From positions 62,001 through 126,000 of the forward strand of contig NZ_JAYXHS010000004.1 of NCBI RefSeq assembly GCF_036017035.1: a stretch of 64,000 bases of DNA, read 5' to 3'. Position 1 is the first letter of the stretch; every line of letters starts with the position of its first letter. Source of the DNA: Viridibacterium silvisoli (lineage in GTDB: Bacteria; Pseudomonadota; Gammaproteobacteria; Burkholderiales; Rhodocyclaceae). Both the position numbers and the translations under genes were made by a program. Below, one piece after another: positions 8,784-17,489 of the stretch. The notes under the pieces are model-generated. The model saw nothing but the letters and a program-made list of their open reading frames with translations, had not been told where the DNA came from and searched no databases.

Positions 8784-10052
8784 ATGACCGAAAAAAAGTC
8801 CAGCGGTACTGACAAGCTGCTTTATTGCTCGTTTTGCGGCAAGAGTCAGCATGAAGTCCGCAAGCTGATCGCCGGTCCCTCTGTATTCATCTGCGATGAA
8901 TGCATTGAGCTGTGCAATGACATCATCCGCGATGAAATCGGTGGTGATGCGGGGTCGCGCATGGACAAGGGCGACTTGCCTTCACCCAAAGAAATCTGCG
9001 AGCTGCTTGACCAGTACGTGATCGGTCAGAGCAGCGCCAAGCGTAGTTTGTCTGTGGCTGTTTACAACCACTACAAGCGCCTGCGTCACCTGTCCAAAAC
9101 AGACGAAGTCGAGCTGGCCAAGAGCAACATCCTGTTGATCGGGCCTACTGGTTCAGGCAAGACTTTGTTGGCACAAACGCTTGCGCGCATGCTCAACGTG
9201 CCTTTCGTGATGGCCGATGCGACCACCTTGACCGAAGCGGGCTATGTCGGTGAAGACGTCGAGAACATAATCCAGAAGCTGCTACAGAAGTGCGACTACG
9301 ATGTCGAGCGTGCGCAACAGGGCATCGTGTACATCGATGAAATCGACAAGATTTCTCGCAAATCCGATAACCCTTCGATCACTCGCGACGTTTCGGGTGA
9401 GGGCGTCCAGCAAGCTTTGCTCAAGCTGATCGAGGGCACTGTTGCCGCAGTGCCTCCGCAGGGTGGTCGCAAGCATCCGAACCAGGATTTCGTGCAGGTC
9501 GATACGACCAACATCCTGTTCATATGCGGTGGCGCATTCGACGGCCTGGACAAGGTTATTCGTAACCGGACGGAACAAGTTGGTATCGGCTTCGGCGCCG
9601 AAGTGAAGAGCCGTGCTGAAGGTAGCGTAGCCGACGCACTGCGTCAGGTTGAGCCTGAAGATCTGATTAAGTACGGCTTGATCCCTGAGTTCATTGGTCG
9701 TTTGCCTGTTGTGGCGACGCTGAATGAACTCAGTGAAGAAGCGCTGATGGAAATTCTGGTCGAGCCGAAGAACGCACTCGTCAAGCAATACCAGAAACTC
9801 TTCTCGATGGAAGGTGTTGAACTTGAAGTACGCCAGACGGCTCTACATGCAATTGCTCGCAAGGCTCTGAAACGCAAGACGGGCGCGCGTGGTTTGCGTT
9901 CCATTATTGAGGCAGCCCTGCTGGACATCATGTACGAGTTGCCCGGCATGGAAAGTATTTCGAAGGTTGTAATCGAAGAGAACGTGATCGAAAGCGGTGC
10001 GCAGCCGCTTCTGATTTACGAAGACCAGCCCAAGGTAGCGGGGTCTAACTGA
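8784..10052 (+). CDS. clpX: ATP-dependent Clp protease ATP-binding subunit ClpX
   Basis: Encodes 422 aa, the standard ClpX length. ClpX is a hexameric AAA+ unfoldase that recognises degradation tags, including ssrA, and threads substrates into ClpP. Seen: a four-cysteine zinc-binding domain at the N-terminus (CSFCGKSQHEV with FICDECIELC), Walker A GPTGSGKTLLAQTLA near residue 120, the pore loop region EAGYVGEDVE, Walker B IVYIDEIDKI, and the sensor/arginine-finger segment LIPEFIGRLPVVATL. Its C-terminus carries the small AAA subdomain with KRKTGARGLRSIIE. It sits in the usual place between clpP and lon. No irregularities seen. Confidence 0.98.
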   Translation: MTEKKSSGTDKLLYCSFCGKSQHEVRKLIAGPSVFICDECIELCNDIIRDEIGGDAGSRMDKGDLPSPKEICELLDQYVIGQSSAKRSLSVAVYNHYKRLRHLSKTDEVELAKSNILLIGPTGSGKTLLAQTLARMLNVPFVMADATTLTEAGYVGEDVENIIQKLLQKCDYDVERAQQGIVYIDEIDKISRKSDNPSITRDVSGEGVQQALLKLIEGTVAAVPPQGGRKHPNQDFVQVDTTNILFICGGAFDGLDKVIRNRTEQVGIGFGAEVKSRAEGSVADALRQVEPEDLIKYGLIPEFIGRLPVVATLNELSEEALMEILVEPKNALVKQYQKLFSMEGVELEVRQTALHAIARKALKRKTGARGLRSIIEAALLDIMYELPGMESISKVVIEENVIESGAQPLLIYEDQPKVAGSN

Positions 10053-10081
10053 CGGGGGCGCGGACACACGCACAGTACAAG

Positions 10082-10109
10082 CTTGAAACGCGGGTGTCGG
10101 CCCCCATTT
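10082..10109 (+). promoter_or_regulatory. Predicted sigma-32 (heat-shock) promoter for lon
   Basis: CTTGAAA (10082-10088), a 13-bp spacer and CCCCATTT (10102-10109) match the sigma-32 consensus at every informative position. The lon start codon is 28 bp further on. Confidence 0.82.
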
Positions 10110-10137
10110 CCACAGGGTGCTGTTAAAAGGAACAACC

Positions 10138-12555
10138 ATGTCCAGCAAGCCTGAACTACCCCCAGAGGTTATTGAACTTCCACTGTTGCCATTGCGCGAC
10201 GTTGTGGTGTTCCCACATATGGTCATCCCGCTTTTTGTGGGGCGACCGAAGTCCATCAAGGCCCTCGAGACCGCCATGGAGGCGGGCAAGAGCATCTTGT
10301 TGGTGGCGCAGAAGTCTGCGGCCAAGGATGAGCCTTCGACGGATGATCTCTACGATATTGGCTGCGTCGCCAATATCCTTCAGATGCTCAAGCTGCCCGA
10401 CGGCACCGTCAAGGTTCTCGTCGAAGGTACGCAGCGCGCCCGTATCGAAGACGTGGATGATCTGCGCAATGTCTTCATGGCGCGTGTCACGCCGCTACCA
10501 AGTGGCGAAGTTACGAACCACGAGATCGAAGCGATGCGTCGCGCGATCATCAGCCAGTTCGACCAGTACGTAAAACTCAACAAGAAGATTCCGCCTGAGA
10601 TCCTGACTTCATTGGCAGGTATCGACGAGGCTGGACGTCTTGCGGACACCATCGCAGCACATCTGCCGCTCAAGCTTGAGCAAAAGCAGATGGTGCTGGA
10701 GTTGCTTGATATCGCTCAGCGTCTCGAGCGTCTGTTGTCGCAACTCGAAACCGAACTCGACATCCTGCAAGTGGAGAAGCGCATCCGCGGCCGCGTCAAA
10801 CGGCAGATGGAAAAGAGCCAGCGCGAGTACTACCTCAACGAGCAGGTCAAGGCCATCCAGAAGGAACTGGGTGAGGGCGAAGACGGTGCTGATCTTGATG
10901 AGTTCGAGAAGAAGATCAAGAGCGCCGGTCTTTCGAAGGAAGCTACGGCCAAGGCTCAGTCCGAACTGAAGAAGTTACGCCTGATGTCACCGATGTCTGC
11001 TGAAGCGACTGTCGTGCGCAATTTCATCGAGACGCTCACTGGTCTGCCGTGGAAGAAAAAGTCCCGCATCAGCAAGGACCTCGCTGAAGCACAGAAGATT
11101 CTCGACAAGGATCACTTCGGTCTCGATAAAGTCAAGGAGCGCATCCTTGAGTACCTCGCGGTCCAGCAACGCGTCGACAAATTGAAAGCGCCGATTCTGT
11201 GCCTGGTTGGTCCTCCAGGCGTGGGCAAGACTTCGCTGGGTCAGTCCATCGCAAAGTCGACCAATCGCAAATTCATTCGCATGGCCTTGGGTGGTGTGCG
11301 CGATGAGGCTGAGATTCGCGGTCACCGCAGAACTTACATCGGCTCCATGCCGGGCAAGATCCTGCAGAACATGACCAAGGTTGGTGTGCGCAATCCTCTC
11401 TTCCTGCTCGACGAAGTCGACAAGATGGGGCAGGACTTCCGCGGCGATCCAAGCTCTGCGCTGCTTGAAGTGCTGGATCCGGAGCAGAACTCGACCTTCG
11501 TCGATCATTACATCGAAGTCGAATATGACCTCTCCGATGTCATGTTCGTGGCGACGGCTAATTCGCTGAATATTCCAGCGCCATTGCTTGATCGTATGGA
11601 AATCATTCGCCTTTCCGGTTACACGGAAGAAGAGAAGGTGAATATTTCCCTGCGCTATCTGCTGCCGAAGCAGATCAAGAACAATGGCCTGAAGCCGACC
11701 GAGCTGACCGTCACGGAAGATGCGCTGCGCGACATCATTCGCTACTACACGCGTGAAGCAGGTGTGCGTAGCCTGGAGCGCGAGGTGTCAAAGATCTGCC
11801 GCAAGGTGGTCAAGTCGCTTGTCATGCGTGCGCGCAACAGCAAGATCATCGTAAACGCCAAGAATCTGGACAAATACCTTGGCGTGCGCCGCTACAGCTT
11901 TGGTGTTGCCGAGAAGCAGAACCAAGTAGGGCAGGTGACTGGCTTGGCGTGGACGGAAGTCGGCGGTGAATTGCTGACGATCGAAGCCGTTGTGTTGCCA
12001 GGCAAGGGCAAGGTGGTGACGACGGGTAAGCTCGGCGAGGTGATGCAGGAGTCAATCCAAGCCGCTTTGTCTGTGGTCCGCAAACGCTCGCGTCAGCTGG
12101 GTATCGAAGAAGACTTCTATCAGAAGAGCGATATCCACATTCATTTGCCTGAAGGCGCTACGCCGAAGGACGGCCCTTCTGCCGGTATCGGTATTGCTAC
12201 CGCATTGGTGTCTATCCTGACGGGCATTCCGGTGTGCGCCGACATCGCCATGACGGGAGAAATCACCCTGAGAGGCGAGGCGCTGCCAATTGGCGGACTG
12301 AAGGAGAAGCTGTTGGCTGCCGTCCGTGGCGGTATCCAGCGTGTGCTGATTCCTGAAGAGAACGTCAAGGACTTGGCGGAGCTTCCGCCGGGCATCAAGG
12401 ACAGTCTTGAAATCATTCCAGTACGCTGGATTGATCAGGTGCTGGAGTTGGCGCTCGAGCGTTTGCCCGAGCCGTTGCCCGAGGTTGTTGCTGCGCCCCA
12501 GGAGGTTGCAGTCGTAGCGGACGCAGCTGCCGTGCCAGGGGTTGTGACGCACTGA
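10138..12555 (+). CDS. lon: ATP-dependent protease La (Lon)
   Basis: Encodes 805 aa from the ATG at 10138, which follows the ribosome site AAAAGGA; a GTG 21 bp upstream is less likely. Lon is a hexameric AAA+ serine protease that degrades misfolded and regulatory proteins in the cytosol. Seen: the N-terminal substrate-binding domain starting LPLLPLRDVVVFPHMVIPLF, a coiled-coil linker with QREYYLNEQVKAIQKELGEG, Walker A GPPGVGKTSLGQS near residue 366, Walker B PLFLLDEVDKM, and the C-terminal protease domain with the catalytic serine in PKDGPSAGIG and the lysine in GGLKEKLLAAVRGG. The C-terminal 30 residues are Val/Ala-rich. A strong intrinsic terminator follows. Confidence 0.98.
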   Translation: MSSKPELPPEVIELPLLPLRDVVVFPHMVIPLFVGRPKSIKALETAMEAGKSILLVAQKSAAKDEPSTDDLYDIGCVANILQMLKLPDGTVKVLVEGTQRARIEDVDDLRNVFMARVTPLPSGEVTNHEIEAMRRAIISQFDQYVKLNKKIPPEILTSLAGIDEAGRLADTIAAHLPLKLEQKQMVLELLDIAQRLERLLSQLETELDILQVEKRIRGRVKRQMEKSQREYYLNEQVKAIQKELGEGEDGADLDEFEKKIKSAGLSKEATAKAQSELKKLRLMSPMSAEATVVRNFIETLTGLPWKKKSRISKDLAEAQKILDKDHFGLDKVKERILEYLAVQQRVDKLKAPILCLVGPPGVGKTSLGQSIAKSTNRKFIRMALGGVRDEAEIRGHRRTYIGSMPGKILQNMTKVGVRNPLFLLDEVDKMGQDFRGDPSSALLEVLDPEQNSTFVDHYIEVEYDLSDVMFVATANSLNIPAPLLDRMEIIRLSGYTEEEKVNISLRYLLPKQIKNNGLKPTELTVTEDALRDIIRYYTREAGVRSLEREVSKICRKVVKSLVMRARNSKIIVNAKNLDKYLGVRRYSFGVAEKQNQVGQVTGLAWTEVGGELLTIEAVVLPGKGKVVTTGKLGEVMQESIQAALSVVRKRSRQLGIEEDFYQKSDIHIHLPEGATPKDGPSAGIGIATALVSILTGIPVCADIAMTGEITLRGEALPIGGLKEKLLAAVRGGIQRVLIPEENVKDLAELPPGIKDSLEIIPVRWIDQVLELALERLPEPLPEVVAAPQEVAVVADAAAVPGVVTH

Positions 12556-12582
12556 TCAAATGCTTGAATGACTGGTAAATCT

Positions 12583-12615
12583 ACGGGCGTACTGCAAAGT
12601 ACGCCCGTTTTTTTT
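12583..12615 (+). terminator. Intrinsic terminator after lon
   Basis: A perfect 11-bp stem, ACGGGCGTACT (12583-12593) with AGTACGCCCGT (12598-12608), has a GCAA loop and is followed by an eight-T run (12608-12615), 28 bp after the lon stop. Confidence 0.92.
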
Positions 12616-12666
12616 AGGCGCTTGCATCGCTTGTCCGTTGTGGCGCATGATTCGCTGCGAAGCCGC

Positions 12667-12696
12667 TTGACACAAGGATTTTCGGCTTGTTATAAG
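12667..12696 (+). promoter_or_regulatory. Sigma-70 promoter of the HU gene
   Basis: A consensus TTGACA (12667-12672) is followed by an 18-bp spacer and TATAAG (12691-12696). It lies between the lon terminator and the HU start, giving a predicted leader of about 115 nt. HU is therefore probably transcribed strongly and apart from lon. Confidence 0.8.
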
Positions 12697-12819
12697 ATTT
12701 CCCGCTGGCTTTCGAATGTTCGATGCGCGGCTACCTGCAAGGGATCTATCGGGGTATGCATCGACGGGTGATAGCGAGGCACCGTCCGTTGAAGACTTGA
12801 TAACACTGAGGGGGTTTAA

Positions 12820-13092
12820 GTGAACAAATCCGAACTGATCGAAGTAATCGCGAAGCAATCCGAAATCTCGAAGGCTGCCGCTGGTCGTGCGCTGGATGCC
12901 GCCATTGCAGCAATCAAGCAGTCCCTCAAGAAAGGCAACGACGTAACACTCGTTGGTTTTGGTACGTTCTCTGTCGGCAAGCGGGCTGCTCGTGCCGGCC
13001 GTAATCCACGCACTGGCGCAACCATCAAAATCAAAGCTGCCAAGGTGCCAAAGTTCCGCCCTGGCAAAGCATTGAAAGATGCTGTAAACTAA
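12820..13092 (+). CDS. hupB: DNA-binding protein HU (beta type)
   Basis: Encodes 90 aa, the standard HU length, from a GTG start. HU is an abundant dimeric nucleoid protein that bends and constrains DNA. Seen: the N-terminal helices MNKSELIEVIAKQSEISKAA, the beta-arm entry VTLVGFGTFSVGKRAARAGR, the arm-tip proline in RNPRTG, and the C-terminal KVPKFRPGKALKDAVN typical of HupB. Its position after lon and before tRNA-Val and ppiD is a common betaproteobacterial arrangement. The GTG fits the family N-terminus, and no ATG is available near it. Promoter TTGACA-18-TATAAG lies upstream. Confidence 0.97.
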   Translation: MNKSELIEVIAKQSEISKAAAGRALDAAIAAIKQSLKKGNDVTLVGFGTFSVGKRAARAGRNPRTGATIKIKAAKVPKFRPGKALKDAVN

Positions 13093-13149
13093 TGCCCCGA
13101 CGACAGCGTCGCGGGAGTTGGCGAGTCTGTCGTCCAAATGAAGTAAAAA

Positions 13150-13225
13150 GGGTGCTTAGCTCAGTTGGTAGAGCGTCGCCCTTACAAGGCGAATGTCGGG
13201 GGTTCGAGCCCCTCAGCACCCACCA
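13150..13225 (+). tRNA. tRNA-Val (anticodon UAC)
   Basis: A 76-nt cloverleaf. The acceptor arms GGGTGCT (13150) and AGCACCC pair, followed by a discriminator A and a genome-encoded CCA ending at 13225. The D-arm region is AGCTCAGTTGGTAGAGC, the anticodon loop is CTTACAA with anticodon TAC, and the T-arm contains GGTTCGAGCC. Position downstream of hup matches related genomes. Confidence 0.97.
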
Positions 13226-13288
13226 TCGAATTGTCGCCAGAACTTGATAACAATGCGGCGGTCGAAGGTGTCTCTGGTTGTAGCGCTG

Positions 13289-13313
13289 AAGGCGAACAGG
13301 TGTTCGCCTTTTT
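13289..13313 (+). terminator. Intrinsic terminator after tRNA-Val
   Basis: AAGGCGAACA (13289-13298) pairs perfectly with TGTTCGCCTT (13301-13310), and a five-T run ends at 13313. It is well placed to end the hup-tRNA transcript before ppiD. Confidence 0.82.
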
Positions 13314-13393
13314 CGTATCTGATTGCCTACTTTCAAAGTGGCATTGCGTAGGACTGGCGATGTCATTTTTCTGAATCCTGAATCGAGTGCACA

Positions 13394-15268
13394 ATGTTTG
13401 AGGCTGTTCGAAACAATCGAAGAATTGTCCAGTTTTTCCTGGCTGTGATCACTTTGCCTTTTGCGTTTTTCGGAGTGGAGTCCTACTTCCGCGACGGCTC
13501 GAGTGATACCGACGTAATAGGAAAAATCGGTGGAACCAAGATTACGGGCACCGAGTTGGCTAACAAGGTGCGTGAAGCGGCGGGTGACAAGGTTGATCCC
13601 GCGGTGGCCAGCAGCCCGGCATTTCGCGATCAAGTGCTGGATGCGTTGCTCAACGAAAAGGCGATTGAGTTGACAGCCTCGGCCGCCGGTTTGTCCGTTC
13701 CGACCTCCATGATTCAGGACGCATATCTGCGCGAGCCCGAGTTTCAGGAGAACGGCAAGTTCTCGCCGAAAAAAGCGGAATATGTCCTGCAGGCAAATAA
13801 CCTGACCAAGAATGCGTTCGAGCAGCGCGTGAGCGGCATGCTGTCGCAGCGCTTGTTGATGGTGCCGCTGGCGCAAGCTGCGTCAGTATCCAAGGCAACC
13901 TTGGCGCGTTGGGTGGCTCTGTCGGAAGAGCAACGCACGGTGGCTGAGTGGAAGATTGATGCTGCGTCCTTCAAGGGAAGCGTAAAGCTTGCCGATGACG
14001 CTGTGCAAAAGTACTACGACGCGAACAAGGCAAAGTTTGAAACTCCCGAGCGCGCAAAAATCGAATACGTTGTCCTGAATGCTGAAGAGCTCGCCAGCAA
14101 GGCAAAGGTCAGTGATGCTGATGCCCGCAAATGGTACGACGATCATCAGAAGGACTACGTGCAACCTGAAGAGCGCCGTGCCAGCCACATCCTGATCGGC
14201 GTGGCTGAAGATGCAAAGCCGGAGCAGAAGGCTGCTGCCAAGAAGAAGGCTGAAGAGCTGCTTGAGAAGGTGAAGGCAGCCCCTGCGAACTTTGCCCGTC
14301 TGGCCAAGGAGAGTTCGACTGACGGGTCGGCAGAGCAAGGCGGTGATCTCGGGTTCTTCGGGCGTGGTGCGATGGTGCCGGAGTTTGAAAATGCCGCATT
14401 TGCGCTCAAACCACGTGAAGTCAGTGGTGTGGTGGAGAGCAAGTTCGGCTATCACATCATTCAGCTGACTGAAGTGCGCGGTGGCAAAGTGAAGTCCTTT
14501 GATGAGGCTCGTGCCGAGATCGTCACCGAACTGCAAAAGCAGGCGGGCGCGAAGAGCCTGGCAGAGTCAACGGATCAATTCAACGACCTGGTCTTTCAGC
14601 AACCGGTGACTTTCAAGCCTCTTGCTGAAAAGCTCGGCTTGACGATTCAACGCAGTGACTGGATTGAAAAGGGTGGCGTGCCAGCGGGCGGCATTCTGGC
14701 TAATCCAAAGATTCAGGCTGCGATTTTCTCGGCTGATTCGCTCAAGGAGCGCCACAATTCAGAAGCTTTTGATCTGGGCCAGGGCACCCTGGTGTCGGTA
14801 CGTGTTCTGGACTATCAGCCCAAGAAGCTCAAGCCCGTTGCCGATGTGCGTCCGCAGATCGAGCAGGTCCTGACGCTGGAAGAAACAGGCAAGCTGGCGA
14901 AGGCTGAGGGCGAAGCGCGGCTGGCCAAACTGGCGGCGGGCACTCCGGTTACCGCGACCTGGGGTGCTGCGCATGCGGTGCATCGCCACGAGTTGAGCAG
15001 CGACGAAGCACGCAAGGCGGTATTCGTTCAAGGGCTCACGAAGTTCCCTGCGTATGTTGGTGCTGCAACCGCAGATGGCTTCGTGATCTATCGCATCGAT
15101 CAAGTGAATAAACCGACGGTTGCGCTCGACGATCCGCGTGTAGGCATGTTCAGCCAGCAGTTCTCCCAGTTGTATGGGGCGGCAGATCTGCGCAGCGTTC
15201 TGGCGGGGTTGCGTGCCCGCCAAGGAACTGAAATCTACTACGATCGCTTGACGAGCAAGACCGAGTAG
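13394..15268 (+). CDS. ppiD: Periplasmic folding chaperone PpiD (SurA N-domain and parvulin)
   Basis: Encodes 624 aa. PpiD is anchored in the inner membrane by one N-terminal helix and helps proteins leaving the Sec translocon to fold. Seen: a short cytoplasmic N-terminus (MFEAVRNNRRIVQ), a transmembrane helix around residues 14-32 (FLAVITLPFAFFGVE), a SurA-like chaperone region, and a parvulin PPIase domain around residues 260-360 with ASHILIGVAEDA, GGDLGFFGRGAMVPEFE and FGYHIIQLTEVRGG. A long C-terminal helical/beta region follows. It is one of three parvulin proteins in the window. The convergent fabI follows beyond a hairpin pair. The start at 13394 puts the membrane anchor at the expected position. 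Confidence 0.95.
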   Translation: MFEAVRNNRRIVQFFLAVITLPFAFFGVESYFRDGSSDTDVIGKIGGTKITGTELANKVREAAGDKVDPAVASSPAFRDQVLDALLNEKAIELTASAAGLSVPTSMIQDAYLREPEFQENGKFSPKKAEYVLQANNLTKNAFEQRVSGMLSQRLLMVPLAQAASVSKATLARWVALSEEQRTVAEWKIDAASFKGSVKLADDAVQKYYDANKAKFETPERAKIEYVVLNAEELASKAKVSDADARKWYDDHQKDYVQPEERRASHILIGVAEDAKPEQKAAAKKKAEELLEKVKAAPANFARLAKESSTDGSAEQGGDLGFFGRGAMVPEFENAAFALKPREVSGVVESKFGYHIIQLTEVRGGKVKSFDEARAEIVTELQKQAGAKSLAESTDQFNDLVFQQPVTFKPLAEKLGLTIQRSDWIEKGGVPAGGILANPKIQAAIFSADSLKERHNSEAFDLGQGTLVSVRVLDYQPKKLKPVADVRPQIEQVLTLEETGKLAKAEGEARLAKLAAGTPVTATWGAAHAVHRHELSSDEARKAVFVQGLTKFPAYVGAATADGFVIYRIDQVNKPTVALDDPRVGMFSQQFSQLYGAADLRSVLAGLRARQGTEIYYDRLTSKTE

Positions 15269-15282
15269 TCAATCGCGTCCTG

Positions 15283-15310
15283 AACCAGCAACAGCAAGCT
15301 GTTGCTGGTT
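15283..15310. repeat. Perfect 12-bp inverted repeat after ppiD
   Basis: AACCAGCAACAG (15283-15294), loop CAAG, and CTGTTGCTGGTT (15299-15310) form a strong stem with no T-run. It sits directly before the palindromic terminator and may stabilise the ppiD mRNA 3' end. Confidence 0.65.
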
Positions 15311-15317
15311 CGAAGGC

Positions 15318-15353
15318 AAATAAAAAGCGCTGCCATGGCAGCGCTTTTTATTT
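15318..15353. terminator. Bidirectional terminator, 36-bp perfect palindrome
   Basis: The sequence from 15318 to 15353 is a perfect palindrome centred between 15335 and 15336. It has a GC core (GCGCTGCCATGGCAGCGC) flanked by A-rich and T-rich arms, so it gives a stem plus T-tract on both strands. It separates the convergent ppiD and fabI. Confidence 0.92.
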
Positions 15354-15370
15354 GGTCTGTAAGGCGTGAA

Positions 15371-16162
15371 TCAGAGATCGTCAGTCGTGCCGACCGCGAC
15401 ACTGTTGAAGCCCGCATCGACGTAGGTGACTTCGCCGGTAACGCCAGAGGCGAGATCCGAGCACAGGAACGCTGCAACGTTGCCGACTTCGTCGATCGTG
15501 ACGTTGCGACGGAGTGGCGCGTTCTTTTCATTGAACGCCAGGAGTTTGCCGAAGCTGCCAATGCCGGATGCTGCGAGCGTCCTGATCGGACCGGCAGATA
15601 CTGCATTGACGCGAGTGCCTTCAGGGCCGACCGCTGTCGCCATGTAGCGCACCGATGCTTCGAGGCTGGCCTTGGCGAGACCCATGACATTGTAGTTGGG
15701 CAGGGTACGCACGGCGCCGAGGTAGGAAAGAGTCAGCAGAGATCCGTTACGGCCCTTCATCATCGGGCGTGCGGCTTTCGCCAATGCGGCAAAGCTGTAG
15801 CTGCTGACTTCATGCGCGGTGCGGAATGCGTCGCGGCTCAAACCATCGAGAAAGTCGCCAGTCAATGCTTCGCCAGGTGCGAAGGCCAGAGAATGAACCA
15901 GGCTGTCCAGTCCGTCCCAGTCCTTGCCGAGTGCTTCGAACAGGCCATCGACTTGAGCGTCTTCCTGCACATCGCACGCGTAAACGAGCTTGCTGCCGAA
16001 TTCGGCGGCCATTTTGGTGACGCGCTCTTCGAAACGCTCGTTCTGATAGGTGAAGGCCAGTTCTGCGCCCTCCCGGTGCATGGCCTTGGCAATACCGTAA
16101 GCAATCGAGCGGTTGCTGAGGAGGCCGCAAATCAGGATTCGCTTGCCGGACAGAAAGCCCAT
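15371..16162 (-). CDS. fabI: Enoyl-[acyl-carrier-protein] reductase (NADH) FabI
   Basis: Encodes 263 aa, the normal FabI length. FabI reduces the trans-2 double bond of enoyl-ACP, the last step of each round of fatty acid elongation, in the cytosol; it is the triclosan target. Seen: the N-terminal nucleotide-binding strand MGFLSGKRILICGLLSNRSI, the family pattern SLVHSLAFAPGEAL, the active-site YNVMGLAK (Tyr-x6-Lys), the substrate-loop region AVSAGPIRTLAASGI, and a C-terminal LCSDLASGVTGEVTYVDAGF. A GGAG ribosome site precedes the ATG. It reads toward ppiD; the parvulin gene lies upstream on the same strand. Confidence 0.97.
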   Translation of the reverse strand: MGFLSGKRILICGLLSNRSIAYGIAKAMHREGAELAFTYQNERFEERVTKMAAEFGSKLVYACDVQEDAQVDGLFEALGKDWDGLDSLVHSLAFAPGEALTGDFLDGLSRDAFRTAHEVSSYSFAALAKAARPMMKGRNGSLLTLSYLGAVRTLPNYNVMGLAKASLEASVRYMATAVGPEGTRVNAVSAGPIRTLAASGIGSFGKLLAFNEKNAPLRRNVTIDEVGNVAAFLCSDLASGVTGEVTYVDAGFNSVAVGTTDDL

Positions 16163-16250
16163 GTAATTCTCCAGAACAAAAAAACGGGATTATAGCGGTG
16201 AGGCCTTGATCGTGCGGGGAGCACGTGACCTTGATCCTTGAGGCGGATCG

Positions 16251-16278
16251 GCATGGAGCCCGTGTTCGGGCTCCATGC
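16251..16278 (-). repeat. Strong hairpin after the periplasmic parvulin gene
   Basis: GCATGGAGCCCG (16251-16262), loop TGTT, and CGGGCTCCATGC (16267-16278) form a perfect 12-bp stem 20 bp past the parvulin stop on the minus strand. There is no T-run downstream, so it is a weak terminator or an mRNA end-protecting hairpin before fabI. Confidence 0.6.
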
Positions 16279-16298
16279 AAGGAACTGCGTGCTGCCTG

Positions 16299-17138
16299 TT
16301 ACTGGATTTTGGCCGTGCTCATGAGTTCAGCAATACGTTTTTGTACGGTTTGCTGGATCAGGGCCTGTTTGACCTTGTCGCTGACTGCAGCGAATTCCGG
16401 CAGCTCAGGCTTGCGTGTGTCGTCCAGCATCAGGACGTGGTAGCCGAAATTGCTCTTCACCGGCTGCTTTGTGTACGCACCCTTTTCGAGGCTTGGTACG
16501 ACGTTGCCAAAGTTGTTTGCGTAGTCGACCGCGCGGCCCCAGCCAAGATCGCCACCATTGTCTTTGGTGCCCGTGTCCTTGGAGTCCTTGGCCAGCTCTT
16601 CAAACTTGCCGCCGGCCGCCAGCTTCTTGATGATGGCCTGGGCGTCCTCTTCCTTTTCCACCAGAATGTGGCGAACCTTGTATTCCTTGTCGCCAGCCAG
16701 GGCGATCTGGCGATCGTATTCGGCGCGGACCTCTGCATCAGAGATCGGATGCTCCTTCAGGTAAGCGTCCAGGTACAGGCCCAGCAGGATGCTCTGGCGG
16801 GCAAGATCGATACGCGATGTCACGGGCTCGCTCTTGTCGAGACCGCGTTTGCGTGCTTCCTGGGCCAGAAGTTCGCGCTTGATGAGTTCCTCGCGCACTG
16901 CGTTGCGCAATTCCGGGGTGTTTTGTTGGCCTTGCGCCAGCTGCTCGTTAACCAGCAGTTCAGCCATGCCGGCGCTGATCGGGTTGCCGTTGACGGTGGC
17001 CACAGGAGCCTTGCTGCCGATGGCGGGCGCGCTTGTTGCCGCGCCAGCTGCGGGCTTCTTGCTGGTCTGAGCGACGGCCGGCAGGCTTGCTGCGGTGGCG
17101 ATCAGTGCAGCAGCCAGGAGTGAGAGTTTGAGATGCAT
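16299..17138 (-). CDS. Periplasmic peptidyl-prolyl cis-trans isomerase, PpiC/parvulin type
   Basis: Encodes 279 aa. Seen: a cleavable signal peptide of about 23 residues (LSLLAAALIATAASLPAVAQ), an Ala/Pro-rich linker, a SurA-like N-terminal helical region with VATVNGNPISAGMAELLV, and a parvulin domain from about residue 150 with VRHILVEKEEDAQ, GGDLGWGRAVDYANNF and FGYHVLMLDDTRKPELP. The role is folding of exported proteins in the periplasm. It is the last gene of yciB-bolA-ppi, an order common in betaproteobacteria; bolA stops 58 bp upstream. AAGGAAA precedes the ATG. A paralogue with the same layout is at 42.0 kb. The specific substrate is unknown. Confidence 0.92.
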   Translation of the reverse strand: MHLKLSLLAAALIATAASLPAVAQTSKKPAAGAATSAPAIGSKAPVATVNGNPISAGMAELLVNEQLAQGQQNTPELRNAVREELIKRELLAQEARKRGLDKSEPVTSRIDLARQSILLGLYLDAYLKEHPISDAEVRAEYDRQIALAGDKEYKVRHILVEKEEDAQAIIKKLAAGGKFEELAKDSKDTGTKDNGGDLGWGRAVDYANNFGNVVPSLEKGAYTKQPVKSNFGYHVLMLDDTRKPELPEFAAVSDKVKQALIQQTVQKRIAELMSTAKIQ

Positions 17139-17195
17139 CGACTTTCCTTGTGGGTGGACGAGAGTTGGTATGTTCTTGCCGGTCCGTGATCGGGG

Positions 17196-17489
17196 TCAGA
17201 CGGGCTCTTGTTGCGCCGAGGCTTCATCGGGCGTGAGCGCAATGATACTCAGGGCATGGATTTCGCGCTGCATGAGAGGCGCGAGTGTGCTGTAGACAAG
17301 CCTGTGACGCGCAATCCGCGTCAAACCTGTGAAGCGTGTCGAAATGATGCGCAAATTATAGTGCCCACCGCCCGATGCGGCACCCGCGTGCCCGGCGTGG
17401 CGCAGGCTGTCATCGTCGAGTTCGACGAGCGTTGGCGAGAGTGCATCCAGACCTTCCCGCATGCGCTCCAGGGTTGTCGACGCGCTCAT
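17196..17489 (-). CDS. bolA: BolA family protein
   Basis: Encodes 97 aa. BolA proteins are small class II KH-like proteins that partner monothiol glutaredoxins in iron-sulfur and iron signalling, and some act in morphology and stress. Seen: the N-terminal ERMREGLDALSPTLVELDDD, the glycine/histidine segment HAGHAGAASGGGHYNLRIIS, the conserved RFTGLTRIARHRLVY helix, and the terminal IHALSIIALTPDEA, all in the normal BolA order. The His of the HALSI motif, which coordinates clusters with glutaredoxin, is present. The start overlaps the yciB stop by 4 bp, so the two are translationally coupled. Confidence 0.95.
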   Translation of the reverse strand: MSASTTLERMREGLDALSPTLVELDDDSLRHAGHAGAASGGGHYNLRIISTRFTGLTRIARHRLVYSTLAPLMQREIHALSIIALTPDEASAQQEPV

